The notes under the pieces were generated by a model. The model ran no database searches. It was not told where the DNA came from and worked only from the letters and a program-made list of their open reading frames with translations. This document shows positions 9,421-18,050 of a stretch of DNA of 64,000 nt, piece by piece. The position numbers were made by a program, and so were the translations under genes. Position 1 is the stretch's first letter. Each line of letters begins with the position of its first letter. Source of the stretch: Humibacter sp. RRB41 (GTDB taxonomy: Bacteria > Actinomycetota > Actinomycetes > Actinomycetales > Microbacteriaceae); contig NZ_JAKWJQ010000007.1 in the NCBI RefSeq assembly GCF_022761015.1, forward strand, positions 62,001 through 126,000. The letters run 5' to 3'.

Positions 9421-10512
9421 TCATGGCGTCGCGGTCGATCTGCGCCGTCGCGGGATCACGCTGATCGCGAGGCCGACGATCGTGAGCATCGTGCCCAGCA
9501 CGGTGATGATCTGCAGGGTGGTGCCCTTCGCGGGGAAGAGCGCCTCGATCAGGAGTGCCGCAACGAGTTGGCCGCTGACGGCGGCGAGTCCCTGCAACAG
9601 CACGCCGACGACCGGAACGACGACGGCGGCGATGGTGATGAAGATCACGCCGAACACGCCGCCGAGATAGAGCAGCGGGTTGCCGGGGAGTGAGGTGGGA
9701 GGCCCAGCGATGGCGATGTGCACCACTGCGATGATGCCGAGCAGCAGCGTTCCGCCGATGAAGTTCACGAGCGTCGCCGTGACGGGAGAGCCGGCAGCGG
9801 TGCGCACCTGGCCGTTGACGGCCTGCTGCCAGCCGGTGAGGCATCCGGCGATCAGAGGCATCAGCAGCACGAGGAACGGTGCGTGGGCGTTGATCTGCGG
9901 AGACACCGAGAGTGCGACGGACCCGACGACGACGATCGTGCCGATCACCCGAGTGATCGTGACAGGCTTCGGCGGCACCGTGCCGATTCCGCGCGCATCG
10001 ATCACCAGGCTGCCGATGGTCTGGCCGGCCACGATGGCGACGGTGAACAGTGCGACGCCGATGAGGGTCACGGTGAGTCCCTGCGAGAGCACGAGCGTGG
10101 CGCCGCCGAAGCCGCCGAGCAGCATCCACCAGGGGAGCTCGCCGCTGCGCACGGCGGCCGGGATCAGGCGGATGCCCCGCCGCGCCTTCGCCGACACCGT
10201 GACCATCACCGCGATGAGGACGAGTCCCACGAAGAACGAGATGAAGGCTGCGGTGTATCCGTCGTCCAGTTCCAGCGACAGCTGCCCGTTGACGCGCGCC
10301 TGAATGGTGATCAGCCCACCGCCGAGAGCAGCCACCACGACGGAGGCCACCGCGACGACAAGTCGTGGCGAACGACTCGGCTGGGGCTCAGCGAGCGCCG
10401 TCTCGACCTCGCGGCCGTCGGCGATGATCTCGCGTTCGATCTTCCGCAGCCCCGTGTCGTCCGTTTCGCCCTGATGCACGTGCCCATCCAACCCGATGCG
10501 GCCGCCCCGCAT
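9421..10512 (-). CDS. DMT-superfamily (YdcZ/DUF606) membrane transporter
   Basis: 363 residues from ATG 10512, with GAGG eight bases upstream (GTG 10518 is in frame too). About 25 polar N-terminal residues are followed by ten hydrophobic segments in two similar halves, each starting with a G-x-x-x-x-x-Q/N-x-x-x-N-G-Q pattern (TIQARVNGQL in the first, GWQQAVNGQV in the second). That duplicated NGQ motif is characteristic of the DUF606/YdcZ branch of the drug/metabolite transporters. Substrate unknown. Monocistronic; a palindromic repeat separates it from the polyamine ABC operon upstream. Confidence 0.85.
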   Translation of the reverse strand: MRGGRIGLDGHVHQGETDDTGLRKIEREIIADGREVETALAEPQPSRSPRLVVAVASVVVAALGGGLITIQARVNGQLSLELDDGYTAAFISFFVGLVLIAVMVTVSAKARRGIRLIPAAVRSGELPWWMLLGGFGGATLVLSQGLTVTLIGVALFTVAIVAGQTIGSLVIDARGIGTVPPKPVTITRVIGTIVVVGSVALSVSPQINAHAPFLVLLMPLIAGCLTGWQQAVNGQVRTAAGSPVTATLVNFIGGTLLLGIIAVVHIAIAGPPTSLPGNPLLYLGGVFGVIFITIAAVVVPVVGVLLQGLAAVSGQLVAALLIEALFPAKGTTLQIITVLGTMLTIVGLAISVIPRRRRSTATP

Positions 10513-10543
10513 TCCCACGCCCTCGTGCCGCCACCCCCTGTCA

Positions 10544-10624
10544 CCTCACGCGAGACTGCACGCCAGCGCCGAGACCGTGGGTATTACCCGCGCCTTCGTC
10601 GCGGGCGTGCAGTCTCGCGAGGTG
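10544..10624. repeat. Dispersed palindromic repeat A, copy 1
   Basis: Perfect 16-base inverted repeat CGCGAGACTGCACGCC (10549-10564) and its complement (10604-10619), 39 bases apart, with GAGACCGTGGGTATTACCCGC in the loop region. A second copy lies at 38745-38815 with the same arms and the same GAGACTG/GGGNATTACCC core. Intergenic, between two minus-strand genes. No transposase or coding function is attached; it could act as a hairpin in either transcript. Confidence 0.8.
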
Positions 10625-10645
10625 GAGAGTGCAGCGGACGGAGCG

Positions 10646-11503
10646 TCAGGACTTCGCGCCGCCCCTGCGGGTCACGGCGCCGTTCAGCAGCGCGATAAGC
10701 AGTGCCACCACGAAGACGATCGTGCCGAAGCAGAGCACCTGCGGCGGCAGGCCGACCTTCGCGGCGCCGTACACGAACAGCGGGAACGTCACTGTCGGAC
10801 CGGCGACGAAGCTCGTGATCACATAGTCGTCGATCGACATGGCCAGCGCCAGGGCCGCACCGGCGAACATCGCCGGAATCAGCATCGGGAACGTCACCTT
10901 CCAGAACGCGGTGAACGGATTCGCACCGAGGTCGCCGGCCGCCTGCTCGAGCACGGTGCCCATGCCGCTGAGACGGGCGCGAACGACCACCACGACGTAC
11001 GCGATGCAGAACGTGACGTGCACGAGAAGGATCGTCAGGTATCCGAGCGGAACCGACGACGACAGGAAGAACGACAGGGATGCCGCGCCGACGACGATCG
11101 AGGGCGCCGCGATGTTCGCGAACACCACGGCGTTCAACGGTCCGCGCAGCGCGAACCGGTAGCGCTCCAGCGACATCGCGAGCGGAACGCCTATCGCGAT
11201 CGAGATGACTGCGGCGAGCACCGCGATCTCGATCGACACCAGGAACGACCCGCCGAGTCCCTGCACCTGGGTGAGGTTCTCGTACCAGTACGTCGTGAAC
11301 CCGTGCCACTGGAACGTGATGCGGTTCGTCGGCGTGTTGTTGAAGCTGTAGATGATCATCACGAGGATCGGCACCATCGTGATGGCGATGACGACCCAGT
11401 AGATGATCGGCAGCAGCGGCCGCTTGCGGCCTCGACGTTCCCCGATCGGCTCGCTCACCAACTGCGCGGTGGTGACCGGCTCGGTTCCGAGTGCGGCGCT
11501 CAT
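10646..11503 (-). CDS. potC: Polyamine-type ABC transporter permease (PotC-like)
   Basis: 285 residues with six hydrophobic segments after a 27-residue polar start. The EAA loop, EQAAGDLGANPFTAFWKVTFPMLIPAMFAGAALA, is the contact site for the ATPase and matches PotC/PotI permeases; SFNNTPTNRITFQWHG after helix 1 is also typical. Start overlaps the stop of the PotB-like gene (ATGA at 11500-11503). Last gene of a four-gene coupled operon for import of spermidine, putrescine or a related cation. Confidence 0.88.
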   Translation of the reverse strand: MSAALGTEPVTTAQLVSEPIGERRGRKRPLLPIIYWVVIAITMVPILVMIIYSFNNTPTNRITFQWHGFTTYWYENLTQVQGLGGSFLVSIEIAVLAAVISIAIGVPLAMSLERYRFALRGPLNAVVFANIAAPSIVVGAASLSFFLSSSVPLGYLTILLVHVTFCIAYVVVVVRARLSGMGTVLEQAAGDLGANPFTAFWKVTFPMLIPAMFAGAALALAMSIDDYVITSFVAGPTVTFPLFVYGAAKVGLPPQVLCFGTIVFVVALLIALLNGAVTRRGGAKS

Positions 11504-12453
11504 ACGAGATCCTCGATGTTGTCGGTCCCGGCGATGCGGGCGTACACGAACAGGATGATCCCCAGCACGATCATCAGCACGGTCGAGAGAGCGGCCGCGA
11601 CGTTGTATTGCTGGTTGGTGAGGTAGGCATCCTGAATCGCTTGGCCGATCACATAGGTGTGCGTGCCGCCGAGCAGCGACGCGTTCACCGGGTCGCCTGC
11701 GCTGTCGATGAACACCAGCAGGATGCCCGCGAACAGACCGGAGCGCGTCAACGGCAGCACCACGCGCGTGAACGTGCGCGTCTTGTTGCCGTACAGATCG
11801 GCGGATGCCTCGATCAACCTCGGATCGATCCGTTCGAGTGCCACATAGAGCGGCAGCACCATGAAGGCGAGGTCGTTGTACGCCATTCCTCCGATCACCG
11901 CTGCGCTGGTGCCGAGAATGTGGAAGTCCTTGCCCGCCAGGTGCAGGTCGCGCAGCACGGTCAGCACCGGTCCCTGGTCGGAGAGCACGAACGCCCACAT
12001 GTCGGTGCGGATGACGAACGAGACGAAGAAGCTCAGCGCCACCAGCAGCAGGAGCGCGTTCTTCCACCGCTGCGAAACGCGAAAGGCGATGAAATACGCC
12101 ATCGGGAATCCGATGATGATCGTGACGAGTGTGGCAGCAGCGGCGTACCACAACGCACGCCACAAGAACAGTCCGTACGAGACGCCGGAGTTGAAGAAGA
12201 CGTCGTAGTAGACGCTCCAGTTCCACGTGAGCGTGTAGCCCTGCTCCGGGTTGCCGGTCATCAGCGACACGGCGAGGCCCGAGATGAGCGGGATCACGAA
12301 CAACAAGAGCAGCCACACGATGCCGACGAGTCCGAGCAGGTACGGCGTGGAATGGCGCTTCAAACTGCGGCGGAAGCGACCTTCCTGGCGCTCGAGCGGG
12401 GTCTGGCCGAGTCGCTTCTTGTCGACCGGAGTGCCGACGGTCATGGTCGTCAT
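11500..12453 (-). CDS. potB: Polyamine-type ABC transporter permease (PotB-like)
   Basis: 317 residues, six membrane segments. EAA loop: IEASADLYGNKTRTFTRVVLPLTRSGLFAGILLVFIDSAGD. Start at ATG 12453 (MTTMTVG), overlapping the stop of the binding-protein gene by ATGA; a second ATG at 12444 is in frame. PotB homologues form the membrane heterodimer with PotC. Confidence 0.88.
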   Translation of the reverse strand: MTTMTVGTPVDKKRLGQTPLERQEGRFRRSLKRHSTPYLLGLVGIVWLLLLFVIPLISGLAVSLMTGNPEQGYTLTWNWSVYYDVFFNSGVSYGLFLWRALWYAAAATLVTIIIGFPMAYFIAFRVSQRWKNALLLLVALSFFVSFVIRTDMWAFVLSDQGPVLTVLRDLHLAGKDFHILGTSAAVIGGMAYNDLAFMVLPLYVALERIDPRLIEASADLYGNKTRTFTRVVLPLTRSGLFAGILLVFIDSAGDPVNASLLGGTHTYVIGQAIQDAYLTNQQYNVAAALSTVLMIVLGIILFVYARIAGTDNIEDLV

Positions 12454-13685
12454 GACTGGATCACAGGGTTGAACACCTTGTTCCATTCCTCGTAATCGTC
12501 GTAGTTCTTGAAGACGTAGAAGTTGTGCAGCTTCTCGTCGGTCGCCTCGTTCGGGAACACGAGCGGGCTGTTGGCGACAACGGGGTCGCGGAGTTCGTGC
12601 AGGATGTAGTCCCTCGCCCCTGGCACCGGACAGACGTAGTTCACGTAGTCCGCCACCATGCCGGCGATCTCGGGCGTGTAGTAGAAGTTCATCCACGAGA
12701 GCGCCGACAGCGGGTTCTGCGCCTGCATCGGGATCATCATGTTGTCGTGCCAGAGCATGACGCCCTCTTGCGGAATGACGAACTTGAGGTGCTTGTTGCC
12801 CCCGGCGATCGCCTGGAACACGTCGCCAGACCACGCCTGGGTGATCCAGGTGTCGCCGTTGGAGAGCTTGTCGATGTAGCTCTGGTCGTAGTAGCCGGCG
12901 ACCTGGCCAGAGTCGCGCTGCTTCGTCAGCCAGGCGGCCGCCTTCTGCCAGTCGGCAGGGGTCGACTTCGTGGGCTCCACTCCGGTGGCGAGGAGCCCGA
13001 GGCTGCCGAGCTCGGTGTTGTCGTTCATCATGCCGACGTGGCCCTTGAAGGCCGGGTCGAGCAGGTCCTGCAGGCTGTTGATCTCGCGCGTGATCAACTT
13101 CGTGTTGTACGCGATGCCGGTGAATCCGGTCTGCCACACCACCGAGTGCTTGTTGGCCGGATCGTAGGGCGGGTTCTTCACGTTCGCCGCACCGTATTTA
13201 GCGAAGTTCGGCAGTTTGGAGTGATCGAGTTCGATCACGAAGCCGTTCGAGATCATCTCGGTGAGTTCCCAGCCATTGGTCATGACGACGATGTCGTAGC
13301 CGGTGTCCTCGTGCGCACGCAGCAGCGGCGAGACCGTCGCATAGAACGGGGCGTTGTTCTGGATGACCGGCTGGTAGTTCACCGCGATGCCGGTCTTCTT
13401 CGTGAAAGCTTGCAGCGACGGGTACTTGCCCTTGTCCTGGTCGATGTAGAGCGGCCAGTTGGCGAAGTTGAGCTTCGTCGTCGGCTTCTGATCGGACCAG
13501 AACTTCGTCCAGTCGACCTTCACCTCGTTCTGGCTGCCGAGTGAACCAGGAATGCTGCAGCCCGCCAGGGTCGATCCGAGAGCTGCGACGCCGACACCAC
13601 CGAGCACGCCCTTGAGCATCGTGCGGCGCGAGATGCGTTGCTGGGTGAGCCCGCGCCACAGCGAGGGATCCGGAGAGGGGGTCAT
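12450..13685 (-). CDS. potD: Polyamine-type extracellular substrate-binding lipoprotein (PotD-like)
   Basis: 411 residues. The N terminus combines a twin-arginine motif (SRRTMLKG, Arg20-Arg21) with a lipobox LAGC (Cys43), so it looks like a Tat-exported lipoprotein. The mature part has LNFANWPLYIDQD near the start and PYYxPE/YV-type ends of the PotD/PotF fold (spermidine/putrescine-binding). Aromatic residues common in polyamine sites are present (WPLYID, WITQAWSGD). ATGA overlaps join it to the ATPase upstream and PotB downstream. Confidence 0.87.
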   Translation of the reverse strand: MTPSPDPSLWRGLTQQRISRRTMLKGVLGGVGVAALGSTLAGCSIPGSLGSQNEVKVDWTKFWSDQKPTTKLNFANWPLYIDQDKGKYPSLQAFTKKTGIAVNYQPVIQNNAPFYATVSPLLRAHEDTGYDIVVMTNGWELTEMISNGFVIELDHSKLPNFAKYGAANVKNPPYDPANKHSVVWQTGFTGIAYNTKLITREINSLQDLLDPAFKGHVGMMNDNTELGSLGLLATGVEPTKSTPADWQKAAAWLTKQRDSGQVAGYYDQSYIDKLSNGDTWITQAWSGDVFQAIAGGNKHLKFVIPQEGVMLWHDNMMIPMQAQNPLSALSWMNFYYTPEIAGMVADYVNYVCPVPGARDYILHELRDPVVANSPLVFPNEATDEKLHNFYVFKNYDDYEEWNKVFNPVIQS

Positions 13686-14902
13686 GATCCAGCTCCGGAT
13701 GCCTGTGCCGACGTGCCGCCCACGCCTGCCGCCTGCTCTTCGGCCTTCTCGGCGGAGAGAGGGGTCGGCTCGGGCGAAGGGGCGAGCACGAACGCGTGCG
13801 CGGCATCCCACGTGAGCACGACGTCTTCGCCGGGCCGTGCGCGCGAGGAGTCCGCGAGGTTCTGGGCGAAGGCCTTGAGGATCCCGCCCCACGGGGCACG
13901 AACGTCGTACTCCGTGCTGGCGCCGAGGTAGGTGGCGGTGACGACCGTGCCGCGAACCGCGTTGGTCGTGGCGACCGGGCCGGCGACATCCGCTCGGGTC
14001 ACCACGAGCTTCTCGGGACGGATGCCGATGCTCGCGCCCTCTGGCAGCCGCCCGTCCACGCCGTCCACCTCGAGGCCGGTGCCGTTCGGTAGCCGCAGCA
14101 CGCCGCCGTTCGTCTCGGGCGCGATCACGTTGCATGTGCCGAGGAACTCCGCCACGAACCGGGTCGCCGGGCGGTCGTAGACGCGATCCGGCGTTCCGAT
14201 GTCTTCGGTGCGGCCGAAGTTCATCACGGCGAGGCGGTCCGCCATCGACATGGCCTCGTTCTGGTCGTGGGTCACGTAGAGGAACGTGATGCCGACCTCG
14301 CGCTGGATGCGCTTGAGCTCCAGCTGCATCGACTTGCGGATCTTCGCATCCAGAGCACCCATCGGCTCGTCGAGCAGCAGCACCTTGGGCTCGTTCACGA
14401 GCGCGCGGGCGAGGGCGACGCGCTGCTGCTGTCCGCCGGAGAGCTGCAGCGGGCGGCGCTTGCCGTAACCGGCGAGGCCGACCATCTCGAGGTGGCGCTC
14501 GACCTTCTCGCGGATCTCGCCCGTCGGCACCTTGCGCCGCTTGAGCCCGAACGCGACGTTGTCGAACACCGTGAGGTGCGGGAACAGCGCATACGACTGG
14601 AACACCGTGTTCACGTCGCGCTTGTACGGCGGCAGCATGGTCACGTCTCGGCCGTCGAGGTAGATGTTCCCGAGGCTCGGAAGCTCGAACCCGCCGACCA
14701 TGCGCAGGGTCGTCGTCTTGCCGCAGCCCGAAGGGCCGAGCAGGGCGAAGAACTCACCCTGGGCGAGTTGCAGGTCGATGTCGTCGACGGCGATCGAATC
14801 GCCGAACCTCTTCGTCACGTTGTGGATCGCGATCGCCGGATGGGCGATCCCGGTTGCTGCGTCGGGAAGGGCTGTTGCGCCCTCGCTCGCCAGGGTCGTC
14901 AT
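13682..14902 (-). CDS. potA: Polyamine-type ABC transporter ATPase (PotA-like)
   Basis: 406 residues from ATG 14902 behind GAAGGAG; the frame is open further upstream but that part is promoter. Walker [10 protein letters not shown] (residues 56-64), signature [15 protein letters not shown], Walker [13 protein letters not shown], and a C-terminal TOBE domain ([27 protein letters not shown]). These are the marks of PotA-type importers. First gene of the operon ATPase, binding protein, PotB, PotC, each pair sharing an ATGA overlap. Confidence 0.92.
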   Translation of the reverse strand: MTTLASEGATALPDAATGIAHPAIAIHNVTKRFGDSIAVDDIDLQLAQGEFFALLGPSGCGKTTTLRMVGGFELPSLGNIYLDGRDVTMLPPYKRDVNTVFQSYALFPHLTVFDNVAFGLKRRKVPTGEIREKVERHLEMVGLAGYGKRRPLQLSGGQQQRVALARALVNEPKVLLLDEPMGALDAKIRKSMQLELKRIQREVGITFLYVTHDQNEAMSMADRLAVMNFGRTEDIGTPDRVYDRPATRFVAEFLGTCNVIAPETNGGVLRLPNGTGLEVDGVDGRLPEGASIGIRPEKLVVTRADVAGPVATTNAVRGTVVTATYLGASTEYDVRAPWGGILKAFAQNLADSSRARPGEDVVLTWDAAHAFVLAPSPEPTPLSAEKAEEQAAGVGGTSAQASGAGS

Positions 14903-15124
14903 GGTTCTCCTTCGAATCACCGCCAAGCGGGGCTCGGGCAGAGGTCGCACCGGCGGTGCGGGTATCACCTCGTTTGTCGTGCTCGGCCTGACGATTTGTG
15001 TCATTCTCGCAAGCATGCCTGTGCCCGCGCGACCTATTCGGTCGCGAATCGGTATCGACTTCGGGCATTTCGTCCGGGGGCGCCCTCGGGCGTGACAGTC
15101 CCGTTACGGATGCTCCCGCTCACG

Positions 15125-16159
15125 TCATACGGACGAAATGTCCGGGCTGTCCTGGTGCACGCTCGCCGGATGCCCGGTCGCGATCGACTCGTATGCCGCC
15201 AGGACCACTTCGAGTGCTCGAAGTCCGTCCAGCCCGTCTGGTACCGGTCGTCGCCCCACGGCGACGGCGCTGAGGAACTCGTCGAGCATGGCGGCGTCGA
15301 GATCCACGCCGTAGGAGAGCCACACGGGCGACCTGTCCGTCTCGGAGAAGCCGTCGACACGTTCCGCGAACGGGGCGAGCTCGGCGTTGCCGCCCTCGGC
15401 GATCACTCGCATGGTCAACCCGCCCCAGGTGGGGTAGTGGTCGGGAACAGACCAGCTGCAGTCGATCACCGCGGTCACTCCGTTCGAGTACTCGATGGAG
15501 ACGAGCCCGGCCGTCTCGGCCTCGCGGTCGGCGTGCAGCATCCGGTTGGCGACCGCGAACACCTTCACGGCGTCGACGCCGGGGAAGAGTCCGAAGACGA
15601 GATCGGCGACGTGCACGGTGTGGTCGGCGACCGCACCGCCCCCGGCCAGCACGGGGTCGGTGAACCACGCGCGCTCCGCCGGAAGGCGTCCGTTGTTCGC
15701 TCCGCTGATGCTCAGCACCTCGCCCAGCGCCCCGCTCTGCAGACGATGCCGCAACTCTGCATACTGCGGGGTGAAGCGAACGGGGAAGGCCGTCATCAGC
15801 GACACACCTGCCCTGTCGCAGGCGTCGATGATGCGCACGGCATCCGGCCGGGTGGTGGCAAGAGGCTTCTCGCAGAGGATGTGCGCGCCCGCCGCTGCCG
15901 CGCGTTCCACGTCGTCGACGTGCCTGGCGTTCTCCGAGCACACGATGACGGCATCCGGATGCCAGGCCAGCAGCTCGTCCACCGTGTCGAGATAGCCGAC
16001 GCCGATGCTCTCCGCGAGTGCACGGCCTCCCGACTCGCCGGCCGGACGCAGTGCATGATCCGGATCGGTGACGACGCACTCCACGTCGGAGCGGTCGCGC
16101 AGGATGGCGGCGTAACTGAGCGCATGCGTGTGCGCGAACGAGATGATGCCGACCTTCAT
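15125..16159 (-). CDS. Gfo/Idh/MocA-family oxidoreductase
   Basis: 344 residues. N-terminal Rossmann fold (MKVGIISFAHTHALSYAAIL; the glycine motif is altered to a GIISFAHTH form) followed by the catalytic lysine motif ILCEKPLATT and the C-terminal alpha/beta domain. Family members oxidise sugar or inositol hydroxyls with NAD(P). Start overlaps the stop of the next Gfo/Idh gene (ATGA). The unusual nucleotide-binding turn with two histidines may signal a different cofactor grip. Last gene of the minus-strand sugar locus. Confidence 0.87.
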   Translation of the reverse strand: MKVGIISFAHTHALSYAAILRDRSDVECVVTDPDHALRPAGESGGRALAESIGVGYLDTVDELLAWHPDAVIVCSENARHVDDVERAAAAGAHILCEKPLATTRPDAVRIIDACDRAGVSLMTAFPVRFTPQYAELRHRLQSGALGEVLSISGANNGRLPAERAWFTDPVLAGGGAVADHTVHVADLVFGLFPGVDAVKVFAVANRMLHADREAETAGLVSIEYSNGVTAVIDCSWSVPDHYPTWGGLTMRVIAEGGNAELAPFAERVDGFSETDRSPVWLSYGVDLDAAMLDEFLSAVAVGRRPVPDGLDGLRALEVVLAAYESIATGHPASVHQDSPDISSV

Positions 16160-17166
16160 CGTTCGCCTTCCCGATCGTCCCCGGCATGCAGGCTGGGTGC
16201 GGTGTCGAGCGCGATCTCCGTGTGCTCGTCGATGGAGCGATTGACCGCGGTGGCGATGCGCACCGCCTCCAGCGCGTCTTCCGCACTGACCCGGGCCGGG
16301 CTGCCGTCGCGGATCGCGCGAGCGAAGTCCGCCAGCTCAGCCGTGTAGGGGCTGGAGGCGGGGTCGACGGGCGGCAGATAGCCCTTGTCGGCATCCGCGA
16401 GCCCGTCGTACTGCAGGACCGGGTAGCGGAGCGAGTCGTGCTCGAGCAGCCCGTCGGGTCCGACGACCGTGAATCCGTAGCGGAAGCCGAGGCCCGGTCT
16501 GCCCCAGACGCCGTTCACGTGCGTGATGGTGCCCGAGCGGTGCCGGAGGATCGCCTGAACCGTGGTCGGGCCGGCGCCCTCGTCGCCCGTGCGTGTCGCA
16601 TACACGGTCTCCACCTCTCCGGCACTGAAGCGTGCCTGGTCGAAATCGTGGATCAGCTGGTCCATCGCGAGACCGCCGGATCGAGCTCGGTCCCGGAACC
16701 ACGGCTGCTTCGGGGCAGACCCGATGCGGTAGAACCGTTGCGCGGCCGGAGTCCCGACCCGCCCGGCGGCGACCGCCGCCTGCATGGCTGTGTACGCGTG
16801 AAAGTAGCGCACCACATGCGCGGGGAACAGCCGCACGCCCGCCCGGCTGCACGCCGCGATCATCGCTGCGCTGTCGGCGACGGTCAGCGCCAAAGGCTTC
16901 TCGCACACCACGTGCTTGCCGGCCGCGGCCGCCCGCTCGACGATCAGCCGATGCGTGTCTGTCGGAGTGACGACATCCACGATCTGGGCCGCGTCGAGGA
17001 GCTCGTCCATGGAGTCGACCGCACGTCCCCCGAAGCGATCGGTGAGTTCGCGCGCCTTGCCGTCGATCGAATGGACGACGACGTCGAAGCCCAGGTCGAG
17101 CCATCCGGGCAGGTGGACCTGCGCGATTCCTCCTGCCCCTACAAGGCCAACCGTGGATGCCGTCAC
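16156..17166 (-). CDS. Gfo/Idh/MocA-family oxidoreductase
   Basis: 336 residues. Rossmann motif GLVGAGGIAQVHLPGW at residues ~6-21, lysine motif VVCEKPLALT, then GGLAMDQLIHDFDQARF, the usual aspartate/histidine active-site helix. Probably an NAD(P)-dependent dehydrogenase of a sugar or cyclitol. Overlaps both neighbours by ATGA, so it is made together with the other oxidoreductase and the acyltransferase-like protein. Confidence 0.9.
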   Translation of the reverse strand: MTASTVGLVGAGGIAQVHLPGWLDLGFDVVVHSIDGKARELTDRFGGRAVDSMDELLDAAQIVDVVTPTDTHRLIVERAAAAGKHVVCEKPLALTVADSAAMIAACSRAGVRLFPAHVVRYFHAYTAMQAAVAAGRVGTPAAQRFYRIGSAPKQPWFRDRARSGGLAMDQLIHDFDQARFSAGEVETVYATRTGDEGAGPTTVQAILRHRSGTITHVNGVWGRPGLGFRYGFTVVGPDGLLEHDSLRYPVLQYDGLADADKGYLPPVDPASSPYTAELADFARAIRDGSPARVSAEDALEAVRIATAVNRSIDEHTEIALDTAPSLHAGDDREGER

Positions 17167-18050
17167 GTTCGCTCCTTCTCGAGTGTGCCGCCCCAGCTGC
17201 TCCAGTGTCCGCCGGAATCCAGCTTGTCGAGGATCGCCCGCTGCAGCGAGGTCTCCCGCGGCAGCGTCGACCTGTCGAACTCTCCGCGCCTGCGGAACAC
17301 GAAGAAGACGGCATCCTCGTCGGCTGGGCCGATCTCACCGGTCGGGGTCCACCGCTTCTGGAATCGCACCATGTTCGACTCGGGTTTCAGCACGGCCGCC
17401 AGTTGCGGGTCCAGCAGCCAGGAGCCGCAGTAGAACAGCCGCGTCGGGTAGTCGGGGAAGTGCTCGGCGAAGAAGGCGGATGCCTGGCGGAAGGAGTCGT
17501 CAACCGATTCCGGCGTCAGAGGGCCGATCTCCGGGATATGGGTCGAGAGCATCCACTCTCCGTCGTGCTCGACCAGGTTGAACTGAAGCCTGCCCAGCCA
17601 ATACAGGTTGCCGGAGAAGGCGGTGGCCATCCATTCGTACGTGTGCAGGCCGAAGGCGCCGAACGTTCGCCGATGCACCCAGGCCTGCTGGCCGAGGTCC
17701 GACAGGGAACAGTCGGACACAGCGGTCGAGATTCCACGTGAGCGGTGGAACGAACGCACGTCGTCGGCGACCGCGAGCAGCGCGAGCATCGGCACCACGC
17801 CGATGCCTCGCCACGTGCTGTCCGCGGGCGGGAGCTCGAGGGAATCCGCCGGACTCTCGATACGGCCGATGGCGGAGCGCAGTCGTTCGGCCAGCGTCTG
17901 AATCTCGGCCAGCCGCTCCGGCTCGTGAAGCGCGGCCTCGATCGCGAGTCGCACCTCCGCCCGGTCGTCGTCGCGGAAGCCGAGTACGGCCAGCGCCCGG
18001 TCGTCGGATGCGGCCTCGAGTCGAAGAGCGAGATCGGAGAGATCGATCAT
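17163..18050 (-). CDS. Acyltransferase-like protein of the NAT_N/GNAT_C type
   Basis: 295 residues from ATG 18050 (MIDLSDLAL). The C-terminal half carries LYWLGRLQFNLVEHDGEWMLSTHIPEIGPLTPESVDDSF, then CGSWLLDPQLAAVLKPESNMVRFQKRWTP. In my reading this is the pattern of the two-domain acyltransferase-like family (NAT_N plus GNAT_C) found in actinobacteria and bacilli, often beside sugar genes. Substrate and even activity are unproven. Sandwiched with ATGA overlaps between a peptide-type ABC ATPase and two Gfo/Idh enzymes, so it may modify the imported compound. Confidence 0.65.
   Translation of the reverse strand: MIDLSDLALRLEAASDDRALAVLGFRDDDRAEVRLAIEAALHEPERLAEIQTLAERLRSAIGRIESPADSLELPPADSTWRGIGVVPMLALLAVADDVRSFHRSRGISTAVSDCSLSDLGQQAWVHRRTFGAFGLHTYEWMATAFSGNLYWLGRLQFNLVEHDGEWMLSTHIPEIGPLTPESVDDSFRQASAFFAEHFPDYPTRLFYCGSWLLDPQLAAVLKPESNMVRFQKRWTPTGEIGPADEDAVFFVFRRRGEFDRSTLPRETSLQRAILDKLDSGGHWSSWGGTLEKERT

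Noticed and set aside
10544-10624. Repeat A as the end of an insertion sequence
   Set aside because: No transposase, no partner end at a suitable distance and no visible target duplication.
14903-15124. A short plus-strand frame with a hydrophobic stretch (TSFVVLGLTICVILASMPV)
   Set aside because: It reads through the potA start region in antisense and has no ribosome site; the stretch probably reflects T-rich promoter DNA.
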